Shown here: piece by piece, positions 22,743-35,900 of the stretch
Numbering within the stretch: the first letter of the stretch is position 1
Layout of the letters: each line of letters opens with the position of its first letter
Assembly: GCA_942486035.1 (NCBI GenBank)
Contig: CALNXK010000376.1
Coordinates: 118,501 to 182,500, forward strand
Direction: 5' to 3'
Source: Porites lobata
Lineage: Eukaryota; Cnidaria; Anthozoa; Scleractinia; Poritidae
Length of the DNA: 64,000 bases
The notes under the pieces: generated by a model
The model's input: only the letters and a program-made list of their open reading frames with translations
What the model was told of the DNA's origin: nothing
Databases searched by the model: none
Position numbers and translations under genes: made by a program

Positions 22743-24142
22743 CTTTAAAGGGGCTATGTCAGCTGGAGAGCATGCGCTCTGAGGTTATGCAAATTACTTT
22801 CAACTGTCAAAATTCTATTGTTTTTAACGCGTGACTTTCTCCATGTGCGCTGTGAGGTTATGCAAATTACTTTCAACTGTCAAAATTCTATTGTTTTTAA
22901 CGCGTGACTTTCTTCATGTTCTCTGTCACGTCCAAGGTTCCGAATTTAGAGAGGTTTAGCGAAATGGGTTTAGATCAGGGATATTTCGATAGAATTTATG
23001 GAACGTTTCTTCTCTGGTTATGCTAGATCAAGAATAAAATTGCGACGACAATTTTACTTGTAGTTTTGAAGTAAAAACGCATGCCATTCATAAAATAGAG
23101 CGCAAACAAAAATTCAACAACAACATATTGTCTTATTCAACAAAATAAATGGAAGTTGTATTTTACAAACGAGCTACAAAAGACGCTAGACCGAAGATAA
23201 AGACCAAGACTGTTTCAAATCATTAACAATTCGACTTGTCTGTCGCTATTGATTTTATAATTTAGATGCTGATAGAACAAGAGACCAAGTCTTTGTTTTG
23301 ACCTTAGGGAAACATACATTATCGCGCAAAATTGTTCGATCGTGCCGAATCACTGCGACGTCGAGAAAAACAGAACCCAGCATCATTGGTATACTACTCC
23401 ACTATAAGCAGTCCGTTGATAAAAAGGGAACGCAAACTCTGCTATTTTCCAAAATTATGCTCCAACACAAACAGTTCAAAAACATGGCATTTACAGGATC
23501 TAACTCGTACTAAGGTGCCTCTCTAAGTCCGTTGAGAACAATCTGGACGAGCAAACGGTCGTGTTTATCTTTGCCGTGAATCGAGATAAATACAAGAAGG
23601 AATCTAGCCGAATTTTAGAATGTTTCCTTCGCCAGGAGTCTAGTTTCGTCACGAAACTCATGGCCTGATGCTCTTGTAATCGTTTACAAAAAACGGCCGC
23701 CGCCAACTCGATAGCCGCTTCATTATATGTCCACATACTTTGAGCACAAGAAAAATCCAAGAGCCAGCAGCCTCTAAAATAACTCAATAGAAAGGTCCTG
23801 TGAACTATAGGGAAGATGCCATCAAAGATTCCATCACTCATTGTGGAGTAGCCGTCATTAACTCTGCCATTACAACGGCCGCTGATAAGAGGACACAGTA
23901 AATCCACGTAAAAACATTCCACAGGCAAACAATTTTAAAATAACGCCAAAAAATTGTTCTGTAATCACCATAGAATGATTCTTAATACAAAACTTCGCTA
24001 ACTATCGAACGATGGCTGAGATTTAGACAGATAAAAACAGCCTTCCAAAATCTCCGACACAACTTGAAAAAGTTGGGCTGTCTTTTTCAAGTTTGTTTTC
24101 ATTGGCTTGCGCATGCGTGTTGGGTGACATAGCCCCTTTAAG
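22743..24142. mobile_element. 1.4-kb non-autonomous DNA transposon
   Basis: The left end CTTTAAAGGGGCTATGTCA is inverted at the right as TGACATAGCCCCTTTAAGG. Inside are a 73-bp tandem duplication and an open frame of 142 codons on the minus strand (23500-23928) with no recognised transposase motif. The element appears non-autonomous. Confidence 0.7.
22774..22919 (+). repeat. 73-bp tandem duplication
   Basis: Two nearly identical copies start at GCGCTCTGAGGTTATGC (22774) and GCGCTGTGAGGTTATGC (22847). They lie just inside the left end of the 1.4-kb transposon. Confidence 0.85.
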
Positions 24143-26530
24143 GAGAAAATTGATGAAACTTGGTTCTGCCAATAAATTCAACAATATGACGTTCTAATGA
24201 CGTCACATTACGTCATTATGCCAATCAAGCTTTATCCAGATGTTGGAAATGGTGATTACATTATTCTGAGTAGTCTTGGTAGTATCGGTAATAGTATCGT
24301 AGTCTTGGTAATAGTATAGTAAAGTATAGATGGTGCCTTTAAAGATCCCCCTCTCACGATTGCATGAACTCCATAAAAAATCCGGATCTAAATTGGCCCC
24401 TGGCATGGTGGTAACTTAACGGAGGTTATGTCGATCGCGCACCGAAAAAATAACCTACAACAGTGATGTTCTTTCCTCTGATAAAGGTACGAAATACTTT
24501 TAAAACTCAAATTAACTATCTACTCTTGACTACTAGTTTTTGGGTGGCTTACATGCGAGTCAACCACAGCTGTAAGCTGTCACATGTAAACATTTATTAT
24601 TCCTGTATATACAAGCTTATACACCACTGATTTCGGGACTGCATGATGTGGAATAATGTAATAATCATACAATGAGATGAATTGTCTTTACAATAATGCC
24701 CTTTATTGGGGGAATAATGGACTGAACGATTTCTTTTGTCCCCAAAAAACTTGATTTTTTTCGAACGAGCGGGACTAATATTCGCTACACCCCCGCAGAA
24801 ACATAAGCCTCTGATAAAACGCTTGTAGAAAATTGCGCTCTGGCTTAAAAAGAAAATGTAAGAAATGGTATTGCTCATAAACTAGCATTTTGTGGACAAC
24901 TGTTGTAAAAGTATCGTTTTGTAGCACCGTGGTTTAAGTGCTCCCTCAAGTGACCTGTTTTAATTTCTAGACGACACTCTAGAAAACTTTAAAACTGACT
25001 CTCCAGAATAGATGTTATCTTATAAACCAGGTGGACTTTAAGCCACCAAATTTTGACTCAAATTTTTTCGTTTATTGACGGATAACGATTGAAAAGTGAA
25101 TATTTTAATACCATTAATAAATTTTCTTTTCACGGCTTTTTATTATTCTTGGGATTTCAAGCCATAGGTTGATTTTGGCGCAACTAGAGGTCGAATTGCT
25201 CGTGTCAGAAAGCCGCTATAAAATGTGTTAGTTGTTATATTATCTTAGGAATCAACGTTTTTTTGCAATTTTAAAAACTCCATTCTTTCTTTTTTCTTCT
25301 CACCTTTTTTTTAGGCTCTGGCATGGTTTTTTTTTTACCAACAGACAACTGAAAAAGCTCATGTTTTTTTTTTTTAACACAAGAATATGAAATTGAGTTG
25401 ACCCTAACACGCGAATTTGTTCGCGTTTATGCTTCTCCTGGTCTATTATCGGTAAAGGTCTCAGTTATTCTGTGCACGGGCGGCAGCAACACTCAATGCT
25501 TTTTGCTCGATCATTTAAACGATTATATCCGGGGGGGGGGTACTCGGTATATCCTTGGGTGGGGAGGTGCGGCTCGGCCCCTCATACCCTGACCCTGTTT
25601 AAGACAAAAATCGCTGATTTTCTTACCTAAGTTCATTGAAAACAGGTTTTAGGCTATCCTGAGTACTTTTATATCTCTAGAAATGCATTCTAAGTGACGC
25701 TATAAAATTTGTATCTGTTGGGTCATCCTAGGGGAACTTGAGTCTTTTCGAGCTTACAAGGAATTCAATATTGTTTTCCCGAAAATTTTAGATGCAATTT
25801 AACTTCTTACGCAAGTTATAATTTTCTGATTCCTCTTTCCATCACATTTTTGAATCCGAAAAGTTTAGGTTTCCTTTTTTCTATGAAAAATAACTCAACC
25901 TGGGGAGTTATTATTTATTAAATAAACTGTAACAGTGTTGACAATGTCACTTACATTACAATTCGTTGATGGTGTAGATAGGGGGGCGTTAGGCAACACA
26001 CGCGGACTTAAATATCGTGGCAAAATGCTACTTGTTCCAATAAATTTTAAGTATGGCGCTTATCAGAACGGGGGCGCATATTAACAAAAACACATTCGAA
26101 AGGGTGCGCTTATTGGAAGGAGGGCGCTATATCGAATCATTACGGTACCTGTTGATGGTTCGAAAAGCAAATTTGTATGAAGTACACTGTATTAACTCCA
26201 GACTCAGCCGTAAAATTCTTCGTTGACTCAGTAGTTTTAAGTTCGATCATTTTTTCTCGGTCAATCAAAAAAACTATTATAATAATTATAAAACAAATTT
26301 GCAGGTTGCCTTCTCGGAGCAGATGTTGGAGGCACCACTGGAGTCCCGACTGCGATTCAAAAACGCAATTGGTTCCAGGTTCCACCTTTCCACTTCCACT
26401 TAGATTCCACTTCCACTTGCACTGTTTTCCCTGGTCTTAGGTTGGAAAGTCGGTTTCAGCGAAGGAGAAATCTGCCGAGCAGGGGAGAAATGAGTGTAGC
26501 AATAAGCGTGACTAATTGTGATCTTCCAAT
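24143..26530. other. Intergenic, no gene; isolated MITE end
   Basis: No exon was found. At about 25529-25560 a GGGGGGGGGTACTCGG end of the same family as 1208-1591 occurs without a visible partner. At 26040-26130, words like GGGCGC and GCGCTTATT suggest another decayed repeat. Confidence 0.4.
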
Positions 26531-26533
26531 TAT

Positions 26534-27469
26534 ATGTTAGTCTCATCATCTAGGTGCCACCCAAAGATAAATATCACTGGTATTGAACAGAAAGATTACA
26601 TAAAGTACTTGGGAGTTTATATAGATAAACATCTCAATTGGCAGCCACAGATACAACATGTAAATAATAAATTAGCTAAAAATATGGGAATCCTTTCAAA
26701 ACTAAGATATTACATAGATTTGAATATACTGAAACAAATTTATTATACCTTAATATGTCCCTATTTGAGTTACGGTATTCTTGCTAGGGGATGTGCCACC
26801 AAAACGAGATTAGATTGTCTTCGTATTAAGCATGACAAATTTCTCCGCACCATCTTCTTTGTACATCCTAGAGAGAGTGCTGCTCCCTATTTCAAACTCC
26901 TAACAATCCTTAAATTAGATAATATATATAAATTAAAAATATGTTGCCTTATGCATAGAATGAGAAATGAAATTGGTAGCATTCCAGATATTTTCCTTGA
27001 TTTCCTGACTCCAGCATCGCGTATACACAATCATAATACAAGATTTGCGTCAGTAATCTGAATTATTTTAGGTCAAGAGTATCCACCAACTTAGGTAAGA
27101 CGTCCTTCAAAATTCTCCGCTCCAAAAATCTGGGAGACTGTACCGCCTGGTCTCAAGTGTCTGCCATATCATAAGTTTAAGAAAGAATGGAAGCACTATC
27201 TTCTAACCAACCAAATGTGTCTGTGACCTTGCTTATATGTTATATCACTGATATTATCTGACATTTTATTTCCTCTCTTTACTGCTGTCGATTATCTGAA
27301 CATGACGTTGTCCAACGAAAGCTCTTGCTACTTTGGACACTGTACACAAATGAACTTAATGTCTTTTAGTTAATTATTATTTATCAGCTACTTTATTGTC
27401 GTACCTACGTACACTTGTGTAAATATCTTATATAGTGTGAAATAAAGAATTGAATTGAATTGAATTCCG
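26534..27469 (+). mobile_element. 5'-truncated LINE, C-terminal ORF2 region
   Basis: The open frame 26534-27061 gives KYLGVYIDKHLNWQPQI, then KLRYYIDLNILKQIYYTLIC and YLSYGILARG, the segment after the palm/thumb of non-LTR reverse transcriptases. The reading continues with frameshifts to FKKEWKHYLL. The element ends in (TTGAA)n at 27450-27469, a microsatellite-like tail as in CR1/L2-type LINEs. The RT catalytic core is absent. Confidence 0.75.
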
Positions 27470-27517
27470 CCCGCACTCGTTTCATGAAGCAGATTCCCCA
27501 CAACGCCTCTTTTCTGA

Positions 27518-27978
27518 AGGCTGGTTTTCACTGGCGACGGAGTCGGAGTCGGAGTCGTTAGCGGAGTCGTAAGAGCTCTTACGATCTACTGAAAATCAAA
27601 AATCGGAGTCGTAAGTGGAGTCTTAAGAGCGACGGAATCGGAGTCAGAAGAAACAGAACGTTTCCCTTTCTACCGACCCTGCTTACGACTCCGTCGCTTA
27701 CGTTCCGTTCATGATCTTGTGAAAACCAGATTGTCGGAGTCGGAAGCAGAAGCGGAAAGATAAACCAATCACAATCCACGTTTCCATGCGCACGCTTTGT
27801 GATTGGTCTAGTTCTTCTGCTTCTGCTTCGAACTCCGACAATCTGGTTTTCACTAGATCATAAACGGAACGTATGCGACGGAGTCGTAAGCGGAATCGGT
27901 CAACGTTATATTCACTAGATCATAAGCTCTACGCTTCTGATTAAGACTCCGACTCCGTCGCTAGTGAAAACCAGCCTT
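27518..27978. mobile_element. MITE with GACGGAGTCGGAGTC arms
   Basis: The left end AAGGCTGGTTTTCACTGGCG is inverted at the right as CTAGTGAAAACCAGCCTT. The arms continue with repeated GGAGTCGTAAG/GACTCCG words. A second inner inverted pair is centred near 27780, around GTGATTGGT and ACCAATCAC. No coding capacity, and no target-site duplication that I can fix. Confidence 0.75.
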
Positions 27979-28029
27979 TAGAATTCGAGCTCCGAAGTTA
28001 TTTCCACGAAGACATCCAGTGACGACAAG

Positions 28030-28294
28030 ATGGTGGACGATCAGGATGACGTTTTGTTTCAGAAAGTCCACAAATTTTATTCGCAGTAGCGGCGGTTTTG
28101 TTGAATTACCAGTTCTCTTCAGACGTCCCGCACCGCTGGGGAGGAGAAAATCTGCGCCGGAATCGAGGAAGTGGCTGAAGAGTCGAACTGAATTCGTCTT
28201 TGTGAAAGATCACAATGGTGACGAGAAAGGTGTGCGAATCAATTTGAGAAAGAAAATCTGCCAGCAGTATGTTTTGCGCGTTTTGAAAACTTAG
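28030..28294 (+). pseudogene. Relic of unknown repeated gene (SGGFVEL family), copy 2
   Basis: ATG at 28030 starts MVDDQDDVLFQKVHKFYS, then a stop. The continuation is in another frame: SGGFVELPVLFRRPAPLG, FVFVKDHNGDEKGVRINL, RKKICQQYVLRVLKT. It matches copy 1 at 11694-11960. Function unknown. Confidence 0.45.
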
Positions 28295-28300
28295 AAGGGA

Positions 28301-30794
28301 TTTTGGGTTTTTCTGTTCCGTCAATCATTTTAGTGAAGGCGGGGTTAATGCAAATCATAATGTAACGTGCTTGCCCAGCTTGGCTGAGAATGACTCTAGA
28401 CTGCTCAAGAATAGCGAAGGAAATCGCTATGGTGAGTGGATTCTTTGTCGAAGGCAGGAGGCAGACGTTGCTTTATTCTTACAAGTGACAAGAATGAGAA
28501 ACATCATAAAAATCTGCGAAGCAAACTTAACTAGTCGATTATTGCCCGGAACAGGACGATCACAAAGCAACGAACCTTGAAACACGAAACCAAGAAAACG
28601 GATCGAGATCCACCAATAACGAATCACAAACCATGACCTTTTGAACTCGTGCAACTAACATGAATTTCCTGAGAGGTCCGTTGAGATGATTGACGGAACA
28701 GAAAAACCCAAAATATGCAAAACGCACAGCGCGATACAACGAATTTCGCTATAAAAGTAGAGTCGATGTTTTTGCTTTTTGTCGTTCCCACACAACTAGA
28801 GCAGAGAAGTAACGGAAGTCAGGTAAACATGCAGTGAAATTTAGGTGAACGTAAACTGATGATGACTAATGCTGACGCATACATGTTATATGGTGCTCAA
28901 AAGGAACGTCTTTCGACTTTCCCTTGACTCATAGTTGACTTAAACCGTTTTTCTGCTACGAGTAGTAACTTCTCGTAGAAAACATTTCATCCTCGTTGCC
29001 GCCGTTGTTTATCGCATAAGCTTTGCTCCCTTCTACGGACTTTTCTAACCGACAGAGGTTTTTAAATTTCAATCGAGGATCTTAGACCACGTTTTTCGGA
29101 CTCAGCTTTCAAACTATATCACTCCTTCCAATAAAAAACTTGTCCCTCTAATTTACTGTCAAACTCAGGTGAAAACCGTAAACACCTGAAAAATTTCAGG
29201 AATGTTGATTGTGTACTGACCAATCACAATAAAATTCAGGACACGCGAGCAAACCTCAAAACCACAAACTATTTACCATTGCTGTTCGCGGTTTCATTAT
29301 CTCGCGCCTCATTAGTTTATTTCTCGCAACACAATAACATTCCATAAATATTTCTGGTGTTCACGGTTTTGTGAGTTTCACAGTCAAAACTGTCGGTCAT
29401 TGCAACTAAGATCCCCACGCAAACCCCCATGTGTTAGCTCCACGAAAATAAGAGTTGAATTATGATTGGTTAAAAAATGCTGACTCACCAGCTCAAGGAA
29501 ATCGTTTCCCAGCTCGGGTGTAGACGCTCTTTTCTCGGCGGGTGAAGCAAGAGCCCAAAAAGTTGTCTGGTCATAGTTTCGGACGTTTAGGACGACATAC
29601 GTGGGAACGACTGTAAGAGCGGTTTTAAAACAAAGCCCAACTTAGACCGCGGTTTAAGAAATCATTGGGCCTCCAGGTCTCTTTCTAAGTGGGTTATTTT
29701 AAGGAAATAAATGTTTCACCAGTCTACCCTATTGCTGCCATGAAACGTTCACGATAACCTGTGTTTGGATAAAAGCGTTGTTCGGAGAAACTGATTGAAA
29801 GTCTGATTTTGTTAAACACTGGCTAAACTCCGTTTAAATAACCGGTCTTTAAGCGTTTTAAGACCTCTTAAAAATGTTCATTTGAAGGTCCGCTGGCTTC
29901 ACTGTAAAATTTGTCTCCAGTTGAAACTCTTTTTTTCACGGAAACAATTAGTTAAAAATCACGAATATCGGATAAAAGATTTTAAGATTCACGTATCACG
30001 ACAAGCAAACCATTCACAGTTCACGGATTTTAATTTCGTATTTTCACCTTTCACGAACATTAAAAGCACTTAATTAATCCAGTGTCACGCAATAACCCCT
30101 GTCATCCCTCCTCTGTCAAGGAGACTCTCTATTGTCGCCATGTTGTTTAGTTCCAGCGAGAGAGGATCTGGGCACCGAACAAAAACAAAAAACAAAAAAA
30201 AACATCATGCGTGGAGTTTGTTTTCATTGAAAATTGACCACAGATTTATTATTCTTCATTTTTCTGAAAAAAATAAAAGTAGATACACATTTTCTTTTCT
30301 TTTCTTTTGTTTTGTTTTTTCATTTTTCTATGTCCAGAAAAAAAAAATCGAACATAGGTTTTCACATTTCTGAAAAAAAAAAAAAAAAAAAATGAAAATA
30401 TATTTTATTTTTCATATTCGTTTGTTTAGAAAGAATATAAAAGTTGAAGCCAATTGTCAATTTTTGTTTTCCATTTTTTACATTGAAAAAAAAAAGAAAA
30501 CTTAACACAGATTCTAATGACCCTAACATACACGCATTTGTCATGCTTCTTAAATCATATCTGGCAGAGATGTCGGTGTATATATTTATATTTATTTTTC
30601 ACATTCAGATGTTTTTCTTGGTCAATTTCCAATACGTAGCTAATATACTTCATTTGAAAATCAGGGAATCTAGTTATTCTGCCTAATTAGTCGTGCAAAT
30701 GTTGTTTTGGAATCACTGAAAACACGAATCGACCGGAGTAGCCATCGGCCGGGCGTGTTTACTTCAACATTTCTAGGGAAAAACCTGCTCACAT
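28301..30794. other. Intergenic, low-complexity A/T runs
   Basis: No gene is supported. From 30170 to 30500 the sequence has long T and A runs, including a poly-A stretch of about 19 at 30374, and repeated TTTTCATTTTTC/CAGAAAAAAAA words. Open frames there are compositional. Confidence 0.45.
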
Positions 30795-31908
30795 ACATAC
30801 ATACATATACATGCATCACCTTTATTTATCCTCAGATTTACAGTGTAACTATAAAAAAGTAATAAAATGAAATAAATGAAACGAAGGAAATATTAATAGT
30901 ACTATACGAAAAGAATTAAACTACCTATTGCTTGTATCATTATATTTGTTTAAACGAAATTTGTCGCACTATAAATGTGAACTCCCTAAGTAATGTGATA
31001 GACGTCAGATCCTCAGGGAGTCTATTCGACAGAGTTGTAGATGCATACCTAAATGAATGTAAGCCATGAGTTGTTGTCTTAACGCAGGGAACAGTAAGTT
31101 TGTTTGTTCCCGGCAGATCGTGTGTCGTAGCTCTTACTTGATACAATCCACCTTCGTAGTAGATATCTTGGCATCGCGTCAAGATAAAAACTATATGACT
31201 AACATATCTTGGCACCTTGTACTATATAATTGCTACAATTAATCTCCTTTAGGAGGCTCTGGTAGTCCAGAGATTTCTCGTTAAGGACTATCTTGAGTGC
31301 CCTTTTGTTAAGTGTCTCTAGTTTGTCTCTGTTTCGAGCCCCACAAAAGTGCCAAACCGTTTAAGTCTAAAGTATGGTCAGGAGCCTATTACTCATATAG
31401 GCTCCTGGTATGGTACTATAAAAGCTTTATAGATTTTACATTTTGCTACCGGTGGTGCTATTTTTCGAAACTAGGATATTACATTGACCTGGTTATTGAC
31501 CTTAGTACAAATAGTCTTCACATGGCCGTTAAACTGTAGATTCTTGTCAATGTTGTCACTCCTAGGAGATTAATGCTGTCTGTTACAAGTTTCAATGTTG
31601 TTGACATGAAAACTAAAAGCGTGATTAGTATTTCCCAACACCATTGCTTGATATTTGTCTGGGTTTGGTATCATACCATTCACACGAAACCAATGGTCAG
31701 CTTTGAGAAGACTAAAATGGCATTTAAGTCTCGCTTCTAATCTCACTGGATCATTATCCGAATCATAAATCTGCTCATCGTCAGCGTAAGCATTAATACT
31801 TACTCCGGTCACATACCAATCAGAAATTCTTTTATTGTTTTTTGCTGAAACCAACCAGACACAATCTTGCTCCAGGGTTCCCCAGAGCTCTTCCTCCCTG
31901 GCCGTCAT
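30795..31908 (-). mobile_element. LINE remnant with RT YADD motif
   Basis: On the minus strand, 31908-31570 encodes VSINAYADDEQIYDSD and VNGMIPNPDKYQAMVLGN, the RT active-site region and following segment of a non-LTR retrotransposon. At 31215-30940 it encodes KTTTHGLHSFRYASTTLSNR and LPEDL, the C-terminal end. Stops and shifts separate them. A (TATG)n tail at 30815-30794 marks the 3' end. Confidence 0.75.
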
Positions 31909-32272
31909 GCGCCGAGAAGAGCTCTGGGGTCAAGACTGGGTCTCAGGTCCTTGTGACAATAAGTAGACAAAGAATTTACTTTGTTGCTTATGAATAAAAT
32001 TTGTCTGCAGCGCTTATCTTTAGGCCAAAAAAAAGATATGGTTGCATGTTTAACAAATGACAGTTTGTGCTGCAAAACTAGAGAAAAAGGCAAATAAATG
32101 CTAGCAGTGTTATTTTTGGAACATAGATGAAAATCCTGCTCGTTATGACTAATAGTCCAGTTTCGAATTCGCTATGACCGCTGAATTAAAGAAATGAAGA
32201 CGCATTTTTTACAGGCTTAGCCGCCTCCATCTAAAGTAATAAATTCACAAATTCCAACGAGAAAAAGACCGG

Positions 32273-32278
32273 TTTATT
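32273..32278 (-). terminator. Possible poly(A) signal for locus B
   Basis: AATAAA on the minus strand, about 125 bp after the locus B stop codon. Confidence 0.45.
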
Positions 32279-32401
32279 ACCCTGTCTATTGTTTATATTC
32301 AAATTTGAAACACTTACTTGCCGGAATTTCTGAATATTTTACTTTATGTGAGGTTAAACCTGTATGAATGTGTCCTAAATGTTTGTATTTAGAGGTAATT
32401 T

Positions 32402-32933
32402 TTAATTCGAAACTGAACTATTACGTTTTCCAAAAACTAGGCTGGCAAAATCTATGAAAGCTTTCGTTGCCACTACCACATCTGCTAGTGAGGCGCCTCG
32501 AGCTGTGGAGTACTCGATTATGTACTCAGGGTACAACTGGTCATTTTGAAAAATGACGAAAATGGATGGAGAGGACATGTTATCCACACATGAATCGTAC
32601 AGATCACTTGCGGGATTCCCGGGATTCTTTGAAGGTGGTCTTTGATAACTGAACTTGCCTTCAGCATACGAGCCAGCGAGGACCTTGGCGACGAACATGA
32701 ACTTAGACCTTTTGTTGTCTTCCTTGGCGTACCAGTCGCTCGTGGAGGAGTTTACAGCAAAATAGCTTCCTTGTCCGTAAGCAGTCCCGTTCTTCCCATT
32801 GACACGCCAGTCAAAGTTCTGTTTGCAAATAGCTTCCACTACATCAGGGTTGGTCCCATGAAACAACCGCATTTCGTTTACGAACCTTTCCTCGGCGGAA
32901 CCAGTATGGGCCGCTGCCATGTTTTTCTTTTTT
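32402..32933 (-). CDS. PARP12-like: Locus B exon: PARP catalytic domain
   Basis: It begins RKKKNMAAAHTGS after TTTACTCAG. LFHGTNPDVVEAICKQNF, GQGSYFAVNSS, NPASDLYDSC and PSIFVIFQNDQLYPEYIIEY are intact, without stops. The short C-terminal extension ends in NSSVSN and differs from the locus A tail. Confidence 0.92.
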
Positions 32934-35900
32934 CTGAGTAAATTCAAACAGTGAAATCAATTTTAATTTCCACTCAATGCGAATACTACTACAAGATTTG
33001 ATTTTTAGTTAACGCTACGTTAAAAACAACTAAAAAAAGCTATAAACATAATAGATGAAGGGTGTAAACTACCCGCGCTTTTTTAATCAATTGTCACGCG
33101 GCTATCGACACCTTAATCTCGTGACAACTTCGAAGACGGTCAGTTTGCTGATAAAAACTGTGTTAGAAAGTCGGAAACCTCTACGGTTTTAAATCTACGA
33201 CACTAAGCTAACTGAGAAGATCGCGCATCCGTATCCTACAGGCTGCAGCTTCGCGGGGTGGGTTCGGCCTCCGGCCGACACCGGAAAATCCCGCCACACG
33301 TGAGGAAAATCACCTGGTACTCAGGGTACTTGTCAATCGTCCTAGAGAACGGGATGAGAGATCTAGATCTGGATACGAGGCTACCTTATTGGCTGCAATG
33401 AGCAAGAGCGAGGAGTGTGAGTCGCCACAAGCAACTTAAGTAAACAGGGCGAAAAAGGGTTGGAAATAAGCAGCTTAAGCGTTTTTAAAATACCGTAATA
33501 GGACACCTTACTGATTAAAAGTATTTGACTACCTTTGGTACTTTTCCCACTCATAAGGGTTTTGCACTCGTTCGATGGCAAGGATTTCCACACTCCATTT
33601 AAACGAGTTTTTAAAAAGTTCTTCTATTTCTTTAAATTCGTCAGTAGTCGGTGATAACTGAACACGCTGATATGGCGTCGTGGATTGCATGTGAGACCAA
33701 TGGCTTGGCTTATCAGTGCCTCTTGTGTTTCCCTCTTGCTGATTGTGAGCTGGGAATGCTCTCTGAGACCTAGTGGAAAAAGGTACATCAAGCTGCATCA
33801 TTACATTTATCTCAGTCCCTATGGTCCATGACCTGATTATAACTTTATATAATAACGGAGTCCAGGGCTAGCACTTGTGACCTTTTTATTAATTACTTCC
33901 CCAGAGGCAGTGCTCTCTATTTAACAATTATTCTTCGAGCCCGAATGGGCTCCGAGCGGCCGAATGGGCTATTGACTCGAATAATTATTTTAGTAAGAAA
34001 AAAAATAGGAATAATTGTTTTAGTAAAATCAACTAGTTGGTCAAAAATATCACGACAAACAACTTTAGCTAGCAAAACGCGATTCAACGGCCATTGTTTT
34101 GGTTTTCAAAGCCGGCGCTTTTCGCTACTAGTGGGCTATAACGTATAGCCTAGTAGTAGCTCAACCAATCAGAACGCAGCTTTGATAATAGACCACTAGT
34201 TAGATTTTACTAAAAGTGTGCCTTATACCGGGAGAGTCCACGCAAAAGGGGTACCTATTTTAGGCATGAGGTATTTGAAAGGTTAGGGATTTAATTAACT
34301 GAAGTATATGAAAGGGTAGGGAATCTGTCATTTTGGTCTGTAAAAAGGCCAAAAACGGCTAACAAACGGATGCGAAAGAGACAAGAAACCTTCCTGGTCA
34401 TGTTAAAAGGGACGGTGCATTCACATTCACGGTTAAAAGGGGATGCCGCTTTCTACACTAGGTTATGTAAAAGGAGTACCGTTTGTCAAAGCAAGGTACA
34501 CGAAACGGGTTAATTTTCTGTCAAAAATTGTATTCAAAATGGTAGGGGGTTGGACCTCTGGACGGAGCCTCCCCTTAATTACCCCGAGTACCTCTTCCGG
34601 GTAAATTCTAGAACACGAAGTACCTTTTGAGTTGAGAAATGTCATCCTTAGAAAAAAATTTTCCAGGCCTTCTTCTTACTCTTTTTTTCGCGCCGTAATT
34701 TATGTTTTTCTGGCTCATGCTACTTGATGAGTCAAGGGTTAGAATGTAATCATGGTTGCTAATCCGAAACTTGAAGTCTTTTTGCTTGTTCCAGAAGGCT
34801 TTCTCCAGAGATTCTTGGAGATCTTTTCCCTGTGAATGGATATTTAACAGGACCGTCAGCATTAAACTCTGCAGGCTATCTATTAAATGTTTGACATTTG
34901 CAGAAAATAATTATTTATTATATTATAACACAGCAAAGAGCTAAAAACCGCCAAATGGGTATCCCAGGCCACCACTCCCATTGCCTCCCTTCTACCATAG
35001 TGTGGGTACGGGTATGGATTTGATTGTGCGTTGCCTATTTCTTACCGTTACAAGAGGTGTTATTATCCGAACCCCAAGAAAATATATCCCCCCTTTTAAT
35101 CACCGTGTCGTCTTTATCGTACATCCTCCAGAATCCACTTTGGTGTTGCCAGTACCATATCCACTTGGTAGCCAGTGGGTTGTTTGAGTTGACGTAAGAC
35201 TCTGTCGATAGGCGTCGTAGTTTCTTTCTCGACTTGACCTTTGCCAATTTCGAATTCTGTATAATCAGTGTCTTATCATCGAGCCAAATATCGACATCAT
35301 ACGTCTCTTGGGCATGCAAAAGTTCATCTCTAAAATATAAACAAAAATGATAATTTTGTCAACTGCTGCTGGAGGCCTGTGACGTCACCAAGAATGGTCG
35401 CCATCTTGGCTGACATCTTCGATTTTACCAAGAATAGAAATCAGGCTAAAACCGCGAGAAATGGTAATTTTTTGTGCTTGAAATGAAAAATAACACTTGA
35501 ATAAGCACTTTGCATGATTTAAGCCCTAAGGTTTACTTTTATTGTTGAAAGAAGTTGAAAAAACATGCTTTTTCACTCAAAAATGGCTTGACCGCCTGCT
35601 ACTTATGACGTCATATCTCGTAACCATAGAAACTGGCCATCACTGAACTTGTCTCAAGATGCGCGCAAGGGATAAACGAACACGTCAGGTGCTGATGTTT
35701 TATCCTCTAGGAAAAATGTCAGAAAAACCTTAGGGGTGGTGGCTTCTCCCCCCTTGTACTTATGCTTGGATTAATTTCTTCATAGTTAACCAAAACTTAG
35801 GTTCAGTAAACTAGCCTTCTCAAACTCATTAATAATTCATTAAGAAAATACAAAGGAAGTTAATGTTTCATGAGTGTTTGGAAATCGGATGAAACACTGC

